In this document: positions 34,946-41,237 of the stretch, piece by piece
How the letters are laid out: the number at the start of each line of letters is the position of its first letter
Numbering within the stretch: position 1 is the stretch's first letter
Assembly: GCA_035527095.1 (NCBI GenBank)
Contig: DATLBC010000138.1
Location: 1 to 64,000 of the forward strand
Direction of reading: 5' to 3'
Source of the DNA: Sva-07 sp035527095
GTDB lineage: Bacteria; Actinomycetota; Acidimicrobiia; Acidimicrobiales; Ilumatobacteraceae
DNA length: 64,000 nucleotides
Notes under the pieces: generated by a model
Database searches by the model: none
What the model was told of the DNA's origin: nothing
What the model saw: only the letters and a program-made list of their open reading frames with translations
Program-made: the position numbers and the translations under genes

Positions 34946-35503
34946 TCAGAGTCGGCGGTAGGCGTCGGGTTCGTCGTGGACGAGGCCGTATTCGTCGACG
35001 TCGAACTCGGTCCGCTCGCCGGTCGCGAGGATCGTGCGACGGAATCGGCGGGCGGTGAGTCGTTCGATGCGTTGCTCGATGGGCACCACGCCGAGGGTGT
35101 CGACGTCGACGGCCGCCATGGTGGACACGGCGCTGTCACCGACGGCGAGTGACAGCCGCCGGATCGCGACCGACGTCGTGAATGGTGTGACCCCGAGGTC
35201 GACGTCGGTGCATCCGGTCAGATCGTGGCGGTGCGCGCCGTTCATCTCGCCCCAACGCCCCGTTCCGTCGGCGCCGAGCCACAGGTCGGGCTCGTCGAGG
35301 TCGCGGAACAGCAGGAACTGGCGAATCTGCCAGGTCGCCGACAGCCGCAGCACATACATGACCGTCTCGCGACCGACCTCTCCCGTCGCAGTCCACCCCT
35401 CGTTCTCCCAGCGCAGTGTCAGCGTCTCGAGATGCTCGTGGTCCCAGGTGCGCCACCGGGCGGTGTAGCCGTCGGATGGAAAGGCGGTCAGCGAGTCGGA
35501 CAC
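34946..35503 (-). CDS. putative glycolipid-binding protein (DUF1089-like)
   Basis: A 185-residue, beta-rich cytosolic protein. The pattern ARWRTWDHEHLETLTLRWENEGW, MYVLRLSATWQIRQFLLFRDLD and WGEMNGAHRHDLTGCTDVDLGVTPFTT (each in successive strands) matches the putative glycolipid-binding family. The function of that family is not established. GTG 35503 is supported by TAGCGT (35512-35517, minus strand) eight bases upstream. It is convergent with galU and divergent from moeA. Confidence 0.75.
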   Translation of the reverse strand: MSDSLTAFPSDGYTARWRTWDHEHLETLTLRWENEGWTATGEVGRETVMYVLRLSATWQIRQFLLFRDLDEPDLWLGADGTGRWGEMNGAHRHDLTGCTDVDLGVTPFTTSVAIRRLSLAVGDSAVSTMAAVDVDTLGVVPIEQRIERLTARRFRRTILATGERTEFDVDEYGLVHDEPDAYRRL

Positions 35504-35511
35504 GGCGCCCC

Positions 35512-35517
35512 ACGCTA
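35512..35517 (-). promoter_or_regulatory. -10 hexamer for the glycolipid-binding-like gene
   Basis: TAGCGT on the minus strand is eight bases before the GTG at 35503. Confidence 0.4.
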
Positions 35518-35563
35518 GAGGGATCGAGGCACGCGGCTCGCGGTGCCGGACCGCATGCTGTCA

Positions 35564-35641
35564 GGGCCCGCGGCCATCCCGCCGCCGTCCCGCCGCCGTC
35601 CCGCCGCCATCCCGCCGTGCGGCGCGGGCCCGCATCGCCTC
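35564..35641. repeat. four 11-bp tandem repeats flanked by inverted arms, upstream of moeA
   Basis: Four units of CCRTCCCGCCG fill 35574-35617. They are flanked by GGGCCCGCG (35564-35572) and CGCGGGCCC (35633-35641), which can pair. It lies between divergent genes, 60-138 bases before moeA. Confidence 0.7.
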
Positions 35642-35689
35642 GTGTCCGCCGACGTCGTGTACGCCGGGACGGAGGGGCGGGCCGTGGGC

Positions 35690-35695
35690 TACCTT
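35690..35695 (+). promoter_or_regulatory. -10 hexamer for moeA
   Basis: TACCTT is six bases before the GTG at 35702; no ribosome binding site is visible. Confidence 0.45.
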
Positions 35696-35701
35696 GCCTG
35701 C

Positions 35702-36907
35702 GTGACCCCGCTGGAGGACGCCCAGGCGTTCGTGCTCGAATCGTGCCCGCCACTCGCCGCTGTCGACGTCGACCGCCTCGACGCGTCGGGGCTCGTGCTC
35801 GCCACTGCGGTGATTGCCTCCGAGGTCGTGCCGCCGTTCGACAACTCCGCCGTCGACGGTTACGCGGTGCGGTCCGAGGACGTCTCGAATGTGCCGGTCG
35901 AACTGCACGTGACCGACGAACTCGCTGCGGGAGCGGCGCCGACGAAGGCCATCGGCGCCGGTGAGGCCATCCGGATCATGACCGGCGCACCCATGCCCGA
36001 CGGCGCCGACGCCGTGGTCATGGTCGAGGACTCCGAGCGCGTCGGCGACCACGCAGTTCGACTCACCCGGTCGGTCCCGGCAGGTGCCGCGATCCGGCGC
36101 GCGGGCGACGACGTGCAGATCGGCGACGAGCTGTTCTCGGTTGGCACAACGATCACGCCGGCCGTTGCAGCGGTGCTGGCGAGTGTGAATGCGACCCGGG
36201 TCGAGGTGCATCGTCGGGCGCGGGTCGCGGTGTTGTCCACCGGTGATGAACTCGTCGACGACGGGTCGCCGCTCGAGCTCGGACAGATCCGCGAGAGCAA
36301 CAAGACGATGCTGGCGGCCATGCTCGCAGACGTGGGGTGCGACGTCGTCGATCTCGGCGTCGTCCGAGACGACGAGGCCGAGCTCGAGCGGGTGCTTCGA
36401 TCAGCCGCCGCCGACTGCGATGCGATCGTGTCGAGCGGTGGGGTGTCGATGGGTGACTACGACGTGGTCAAGGCCGTGCTCGGTCGGATTGCCGACATGA
36501 CGTGGATGCAGATCGCGATCAAGCCTGCCAAGCCTTTTGCGTTCGGGCGTCTCGATGGAACCCCGATCTTCGGTCTGCCGGGCAACCCGGTCAGCTCGCT
36601 CGTGAGCTTCGAGCTGCTCACGCGCCCGGCACTGCGAAGGATGATGGGTCACCGTCGACTGACACGCACCAGCATGGTGGCGGTCGCCGACGTGCCGCTT
36701 GCACGCAGCCGGGACGGCAAGGTCCACTTCATGCGGGTCAACGGTGAGTTCGGTGACGACGGCCGATACCACGTGCGCCCACTGAGCGCTCAGGGAAGCC
36801 ACCAACTCGCTGCCACCGCCCTCGCCGACGCGATGGCCGTGGTCCCCGACGGTGACGGCATCCCCGATGGCGCCGACGTCGCCGTCTTGCTCCTCCACGG
36901 CAACTGA
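35702..36907 (+). CDS. moeA: MoeA/gephyrin-like molybdopterin molybdenumtransferase (possibly Glp)
   Basis: The 401-residue product has the MoeA domains in order: VPPFDNSAVDGYAVRSED near residue 42, the MTGAPMPDGADAVVMVED region near 95, the MoCF domain with VLSTGDELVDDG near 180, SSGGVSMGDYDVVK near 245 and PGNPVSSLVSFE near 298. Known MoeA inserts molybdenum into adenylylated molybdopterin. In corynebacteria a MoeA paralogue next to galU, Glp, instead acts in cell division with the membrane receptor GlpR; a GlpR-like gene lies 2.6 kb downstream. The next gene is moaA, so either role is possible. GTG 35702 is decided by the -10 hexamer. Confidence 0.9.
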   Translation: MTPLEDAQAFVLESCPPLAAVDVDRLDASGLVLATAVIASEVVPPFDNSAVDGYAVRSEDVSNVPVELHVTDELAAGAAPTKAIGAGEAIRIMTGAPMPDGADAVVMVEDSERVGDHAVRLTRSVPAGAAIRRAGDDVQIGDELFSVGTTITPAVAAVLASVNATRVEVHRRARVAVLSTGDELVDDGSPLELGQIRESNKTMLAAMLADVGCDVVDLGVVRDDEAELERVLRSAAADCDAIVSSGGVSMGDYDVVKAVLGRIADMTWMQIAIKPAKPFAFGRLDGTPIFGLPGNPVSSLVSFELLTRPALRRMMGHRRLTRTSMVAVADVPLARSRDGKVHFMRVNGEFGDDGRYHVRPLSAQGSHQLAATALADAMAVVPDGDGIPDGADVAVLLLHGN

Positions 36908-36963
36908 CAACGTTCACCGTCTGTTCCGCGAGCCCAGGGCTGTGGGAACCGGTGGTTGGTCAA

Positions 36964-36969
36964 TAGGCT
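36964..36969 (+). promoter_or_regulatory. -10 hexamer for moaA
   Basis: TAGGCT lies six bases before the moaA ATG, so moaA has its own leaderless promoter despite being 68 bases after moeA. Confidence 0.5.
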
Positions 36970-36975
36970 GAACGA

Positions 36976-37998
36976 ATGGCTGGGGGGAGCGAACACGCAC
37001 ACGACGCGTTGATCGATCCGTTCGGGCGTCTCATCGAAGACCTGCGGATCTCGATCACTGATCGCTGCAACTTCCGATGCACCTACTGCATGCCCGAGGA
37101 GGGGATGAAGTGGCTGCCCCGCTCGGAGGTGATGACCTTCGAGGAGATCGAGCGCCTTGCACGGATTTTCGTGCAGCGCTATGGCGTTCGCGGGATCCGT
37201 CTCACCGGCGGCGAACCAACGGTTCGTGCCCACCTGCCCGTCCTCGTCGAGAAACTCGCCGCGATCGAGGGCCCGAACGGCCCCGTCGACCTCGCCATGA
37301 CCACGAACGGCGCAACGCTGCGCGTCGTGGCGCAGACGTTGCGTGACGCGGGCCTGCAACGCGTCAACATCAGTCTCGACACGCTCGATCGCGCCAAGTT
37401 CCACCAGATGACACGGCGAGACGAACTCGAACACGTGCTCGACGGCATCGTCTCGGCGCAAGAGGCGGGATTCGCCCCCGTCAAGGTGAACGCCGTGATC
37501 GAACGGGGGGTGAACGACGACGAGATCGTCGGTCTGGCCGAGTTCGGACGCGCCCGCGACGTCGAGGTGCGCTTCATCGAGTTCATGCCGCTCGACGCCG
37601 ACGGCCACTGGATGAACGACAAGGTCGTCGGGCAGGACGAGATCGTTGCCGTGATCGACGCCGTGTACCCGCTCGAACAGCTGCCCGCTCGCGGCGCGGC
37701 GCCGGCTGACCGGTTCCGCTACCGCGACGGTCGCGGAACGATCGGTGTGATTCCGACCGTGACGAAGCCGTTCTGCGGCGACTGCGACCGCGTGCGCCTG
37801 ACGGCCGAAGGCCAGTTCCGGACGTGCCTGTTCGCCACGCGAGAGTTCGATCTGATGGCCGCGATGCGTGCTGGTGAGTCCGACGACGAACTCGCCGTGC
37901 GGATCGAGGCCGCAGTCGCCACGAAGTGGGCCGGCCATCGCATCAACCAGGTCAGCTTCGTACGGCCCGGCAAGTCGATGAGCCAGATCGGCGGCTGA
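36976..37998 (+). CDS. moaA: GTP 3',8-cyclase
   Basis: A radical SAM enzyme that starts molybdopterin synthesis by cyclising GTP. The 340-residue product has the CxxxCxxC cluster motif in CNFRCTYCMPEEG near residue 32, GIRLTGGEPTVR near 75, and the second C-terminal cluster ligands in FCGDCDRVRLTAEGQFRTC near residue 262. All six cluster cysteines are present. The C-terminal end lacks the usual double glycine at the very terminus but has QIGG, which matches the conserved Gly-Gly tail needed for MoaC coupling. The stop overlaps a palindrome shared with the opposing gene. Confidence 0.95.
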   Translation: MAGGSEHAHDALIDPFGRLIEDLRISITDRCNFRCTYCMPEEGMKWLPRSEVMTFEEIERLARIFVQRYGVRGIRLTGGEPTVRAHLPVLVEKLAAIEGPNGPVDLAMTTNGATLRVVAQTLRDAGLQRVNISLDTLDRAKFHQMTRRDELEHVLDGIVSAQEAGFAPVKVNAVIERGVNDDEIVGLAEFGRARDVEVRFIEFMPLDADGHWMNDKVVGQDEIVAVIDAVYPLEQLPARGAAPADRFRYRDGRGTIGVIPTVTKPFCGDCDRVRLTAEGQFRTCLFATREFDLMAAMRAGESDDELAVRIEAAVATKWAGHRINQVSFVRPGKSMSQIGG

Positions 37999-38030
37999 TC
38001 ACCTCGCAGGTCTGCCCGCTGATGTGATCA
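37996..38030. terminator. 35-bp palindrome containing the stop codons of moaA and the isomerase-like gene
   Basis: It begins with TGATCAC (moaA stop TGA) and ends GTGATCA (reverse stop of the opposing gene), so both stop codons are the outer pairs of one hairpin. The inner arms ATCACCTCGCAGGT and CCCGCTGATGTGAT pair imperfectly around CTG and resemble the 31-bp elements. A bidirectional terminator role is plausible. Confidence 0.65.
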
Positions 38031-38837
38031 GAGGGCGGGGAAGGCGCGAAAACGGTCGGCGACCGCAGTGTCGCCGAGGATTTCCACCGGGCCGGCGTCG
38101 CGGCGCCACAGCCACAGCAGCAGGTCGTTGGCGCGGCCGCGCACCGCGGCATCGCCCTTCGCGTGTTCGCGGGTGAATTCGATGCGGGACTCGCCGAGGT
38201 GCGTCACCAACCATTCCCCGTTCGCCGCCGACCGGTGGTCGCTGCCATCGTGGCCGCCGGTGTCGGTGTCGGTGCAGTGCAGATGCACGCTGCCGCCGAC
38301 GGGTGCAGCACCGTCGCTCACCCGGCCCGCTGCAAACCACATCAGGAACTCGTCGATGCCGTCGGCGGCCACGGCGGTCGGGATCTCGTACGGGATACCG
38401 ACCGCGTTCGCTGCATCCCAGCGGTGCACGGCGGTCTCTTGCGTCATCCGACGCTCCACCCAGAGCTCGGGCTGATTCGAGCCGGTCCACGTCCACACCT
38501 CGGTGTGGTCGCTCGTCCGCGCCAAGGCGGAGAACATCGCCGTGTGTGCCGCCGTGACCCAATCGAGCAGCAGGTCGTCGCTCGGTCGCATTGGCTGGCC
38601 AATCGCCTGGACGCCGTCGAGCGTGGTGATCCCCTCCGAGACGATCCGGCCCCAACGGTTCCACACCCCTCCGAGGTGCCAGGTCAGATCGCCCAGGTTC
38701 CAGCCCGGACACGACGGGACGGGACGGTCGAACCCGTGGTCAGCGACCATCTCGAGGAAGCGGACGGCATCGGTGCGCAGGTGCGTGTGGGGATCGTACG
38801 GGAGTTCGGAGGGCGACGAGGCAGCGGCAGCGGACAT
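38028..38837 (-). CDS. maleylpyruvate isomerase family (mycothiol-linked DinB-like) protein
   Basis: The 269-residue product has the TIGR03083-type N-terminal four-helix domain: VPSCPGWNLGDLTWHLGGVW near residue 42, TAAHTAMFSAL near 95 and TAVHRWDAANAVGIP near 133, providing the three His positions of DinB-like metal sites. The C-terminal domain (about 150-269) fits the associated lipid-transfer-like fold. These proteins act in mycothiol-dependent or metal-dependent reactions in actinobacteria, usually of unknown substrate. Start 38837 is seven bases after TACCGT (38845-38850, minus strand). Confidence 0.8.
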   Translation of the reverse strand: MSAAAASSPSELPYDPHTHLRTDAVRFLEMVADHGFDRPVPSCPGWNLGDLTWHLGGVWNRWGRIVSEGITTLDGVQAIGQPMRPSDDLLLDWVTAAHTAMFSALARTSDHTEVWTWTGSNQPELWVERRMTQETAVHRWDAANAVGIPYEIPTAVAADGIDEFLMWFAAGRVSDGAAPVGGSVHLHCTDTDTGGHDGSDHRSAANGEWLVTHLGESRIEFTREHAKGDAAVRGRANDLLLWLWRRDAGPVEILGDTAVADRFRAFPAL

Positions 38838-38844
38838 CGGCGAG

Positions 38845-38850
38845 ACGGTA
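38845..38850 (-). promoter_or_regulatory. -10 hexamer for the isomerase-like gene
   Basis: TACCGT on the minus strand is seven bases before the ATG at 38837. Confidence 0.45.
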
Positions 38851-38897
38851 GCCCGGGCCGCGGGTCCCTCGCACGCCCGGCTAACGTGCGGGGCCAC

Positions 38898-39413
38898 ATG
38901 AGTGATCTGTCGTTCACCCACCTCGACCCGCTCGGCCGCGCCCGGATGGTCGATGTCACCCCCAAAGAACCCACGCACCGCCGCGCGGTTGCGCGCTGCA
39001 AGGTGTTCATGAAGCCCGAGACGACGGCGGCGATCGCCAACCGTGAGGTGAAGAAGGGCGACGTGTTGTCCGTGGCGCGTGTCGCCGGCATCCAGGCGGC
39101 CAAGCGGACGTCCGACATGATCCCGCTGTGCCACCCGCTGCTCGTCGGGGCGGTGTCGGTCAACTTCGAGATCGGCGACGACTTCGTCGCCATCGAAGTG
39201 CACGTCGACACCGTCGACCGCACCGGCGTCGAGATGGAGGCGCTCCATGCGTGCAGCACCGCGGCGCTCACCGTGTACGACATGTGCAAGTCGGCCGACC
39301 GGGCAATGGTGATCGGCGAGCTTGCGCTGTGGGAGAAGACCGGCGGACGATCGGGCGTGTACCGCCGTCGTGACGGCGACGACGGGGCCAGCGGCGATGG
39401 TCGATCGACGTGA
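38898..39413 (+). CDS. moaC: cyclic pyranopterin monophosphate synthase
   Basis: MoaC converts the MoaA product to cyclic pyranopterin monophosphate. The 171-residue product has ARMVDVTPKEPTHRRAVARC near residue 15, IPLCHPL near 75 and GVEMEALHACSTAALTVYDMCK near 112 with the conserved His/Asp/Lys catalytic set. It is divergent from the isomerase-like gene and two genes away from moaA. TAACGT (38882-38887) is ten bases before ATG. Confidence 0.95.
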   Translation: MSDLSFTHLDPLGRARMVDVTPKEPTHRRAVARCKVFMKPETTAAIANREVKKGDVLSVARVAGIQAAKRTSDMIPLCHPLLVGAVSVNFEIGDDFVAIEVHVDTVDRTGVEMEALHACSTAALTVYDMCKSADRAMVIGELALWEKTGGRSGVYRRRDGDDGASGDGRST

Positions 39414-39431
39414 CCGACGTCTCACCGTCGA

Positions 39432-39461
39432 TTGCGTTCGCCGTCACAAACGTCGTAGAAT
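39432..39461 (+). promoter_or_regulatory. sigma70-type promoter upstream of the GlpR-like gene
   Basis: TTGCGT (39432-39437) and TAGAAT (39456-39461) are separated by 18 bases, a standard spacing. It would give a leader of about 80 bases for the gene at 39548. Confidence 0.5.
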
Positions 39462-39547
39462 TGTTACATTGTGATCCGGCCGTTCGGGTCGTCACTCGTT
39501 CGGCCTCCGCCCACACCATCCTGACTGCACGCACTCGACACTGACTC

Positions 39548-40162
39548 ATGCCACAACTCGTTCTTCTCGTCGTCGCCGCCGCTTGGGTGGCCGTGTTGAT
39601 CCCGCCGATGCTGCGTTCCCGGGTCGACAACCGGCCGAACTCGTCGGTCACCGACTTCCGCCGCCAGCTCAGCACGCTGCAGAGCTCGTCGAACCCGCGC
39701 ATGGGCACCATCGGGCGCCCGTTGGCGCCGTCTCCGCTCCAGCGTCCCGCCGCGGCCGGCCGACCCGGCCATCCCCACCACCGCCAAGCGGCTCTCCACG
39801 GGTCGACGGCGACGCGGCAGCGCACCGCCGGCGCACGCCAGTCCGAACGCGCTGGTCAGGCCACGTTCCGCACTCACGGCGGCGAACCTGCGCACCGACA
39901 GACGCACATGGAGCGGCCGAATCAACCAGCGCACTCGCCCGGCCCCCGATCCGACGTTCGTCGTCGGCGCAGCAACGTGCTGTTCCTGCTCATCATCAGC
40001 ACGGCGTGCACACTGTTCTTGGCCGCAACCACGTCGTCGACCGCGCTGTTGTATGCGTTTGCGCTGTCGTTCCTCGCCCTGTGTGGCTACGTGTACCTCC
40101 TCGCCCAACTGCGCCAGCGCGAATCGTCGGGCTACGGCGACGGCTGGCTCGACCAGCGCTGA
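39548..40162 (+). CDS. GlpR-like membrane protein
   Basis: The 204-residue product has an N-terminal membrane segment (LVLLVVAAAWVAVLIPPML, about 4-22), then the segment SRVDNRPNSSVTDFRRQL, a long basic, disordered cytosolic stretch rich in Gln, His, Arg and Pro, and two membrane segments near the C-terminus (about 143-188). This layout, including WVAVLIPPMLRSR and a SVTDFRRQL-type motif, matches Rv0996/GlpR, the receptor of the gephyrin-like protein Glp in corynebacteria. The gene set with galU and moeA supports this. Orthology is inference from pattern and context. Confidence 0.65.
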   Translation: MPQLVLLVVAAAWVAVLIPPMLRSRVDNRPNSSVTDFRRQLSTLQSSSNPRMGTIGRPLAPSPLQRPAAAGRPGHPHHRQAALHGSTATRQRTAGARQSERAGQATFRTHGGEPAHRQTHMERPNQPAHSPGPRSDVRRRRSNVLFLLIISTACTLFLAATTSSTALLYAFALSFLALCGYVYLLAQLRQRESSGYGDGWLDQR

Positions 40163-40207
40163 TCGCCCGCTCTTCGAATCGCAGCGCCGACTCGCAACGT
40201 CGGCCGG

Positions 40208-40213
40208 TACACT
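40208..40213 (+). promoter_or_regulatory. possible -10 hexamer for tRNA-Ala
   Basis: TACACT ends 13 bases before the first tRNA base. No convincing -35 is seen. Confidence 0.3.
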
Positions 40214-40226
40214 CCTCCGAGCCTTT

Positions 40227-40299
40227 GGGGCTATAGCTCAGTTGGTAGAGCGCGTCGTTCGCAATGACGAGGTCAAGGGTTCGATTCCCTTTAGCTCCA
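40227..40299 (+). tRNA. tRNA-Ala (anticodon CGC)
   Basis: A 73-base cloverleaf: acceptor GGGGCTA with TAGCTCC, D arm GCTC/GAGC, anticodon stem CGTCG/TGACG around TTCGCAA giving anticodon CGC, and T arm AAGGG/CCCTT around TTCGATT. The discriminator base is A and CCA is not encoded. It reads GCG codons, which are frequent in this high-GC genome. Confidence 0.95.
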
Positions 40300-40413
40300 C
40301 ACGTTGGATTCCGGGTGGTCCACGACTCCCGATCGCACCCTCCGACAAGAGCTCTCGGGCCCCGTCAGCGTCGTCTCGAGATCGTGGCGCGTCGCTGCGG
40401 TACGGTGCCGACC

Positions 40414-41204
40414 GTGACGGACTCGCCGACCGACCTGCCGGACCACGTCGCCGAGAATCGGCGCTACTGGGACGCCGGCGCGCCGCAGTGGGCGGCCCCC
40501 GGCGAGCGGCCTGGGCACAAGCAGAGCCGACATGGGGGATCTGGGGTGTCCCCAACTCGGATCTGGCATTGCTGCCGCCCGGCATGAACGGGCAGCGGGC
40601 GATCGAGCTCGGCTGTGGCACTGGCTACGTGTCGGCGTGGATGCGACGCCGGGGCGCGTCGGTGTACGCGATCGACAATTCGGCCGAGCAGCTTGCGACC
40701 GCCCGTCGGCTCGCCGCTCTGCACGATCTCGTCGACATCGAGTGGGTCCACGGCAACGCAGAGACCGTCGACCAGCCCGACGGTTCGTTCGACTTCGCGA
40801 TCAGCGAGTACGGCGCTGCGATCTGGTGTGACCCCGACGTCTGGATTCCGGAAGCACACCGGCTGCTGCGCCAGGGTGGTCGCCTCGCGTTCCTCGGAAA
40901 CCACCCGTTCGGGATGGTGTGTACGTCGCCCGCCGGCGATGGGCCCGCCGGGCGCACCCTCGAACGCGACTACTTCGGTCTCGGTCGACTGGACTGGACC
41001 GACGCGCTCGACGACCCCGGTGGCGTCGCGTTCAACATGGAGATCTCGTCGTGGTTGCGCCTGTTCCGCACGACCGGTTTCGATGTGCTCGACTATGTCG
41101 AGATCCAGGCGCCCCCGGCGTCCGAGGGGTTGAAGTACTGGGTCGAAGCCGACTGGGCGAAGCGGTTCCCCTCCGAGCAGGTGTGGATCCTCACCAAGCG
41201 CTGA
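40414..41204 (+). pseudogene. class I SAM methyltransferase, frameshifted
   Basis: One frame encodes the N-terminus (DLPDHVAENRRYWDAGAPQW, from GTG 40414); a different frame, entered near 40507-40510, continues with WAQAEPTWGIWGVPNSD and the SAM-binding ELGCGTGYVSAWM. The joined product would be about 263 residues with GNAETVDQPDGSFDFAISEYG as motif II-III region. One base appears missing (the normal text would be GAGCGGGCC). This is either a real deletion that kills the gene or a sequencing/assembly error. Apart from this, the protein is full length, with no other defects. Confidence 0.8.
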
Positions 41205-41237
41205 GGACGTCTTCGTCGGCCTCGGTGAGGAGCTTGG

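Noticed and set aside
35574..35617. CRISPR-like array
   Set aside because: Units are 11 bp and directly adjacent, without spacers; no cas genes are present.
36964..36975. Molybdenum-cofactor riboswitch upstream of moaA
   Set aside because: Only 68 bases lie between moeA and moaA, and the -10 hexamer six bases before the ATG leaves no leader for a riboswitch.
40053..40413. Upstream extension of the methyltransferase frame through the tRNA
   Set aside because: The text GAIAQLVERVVRNDEVKGSIPF is the usual artefact of translating a tRNA-Ala gene; the true N-terminus lies in another frame from 40414.
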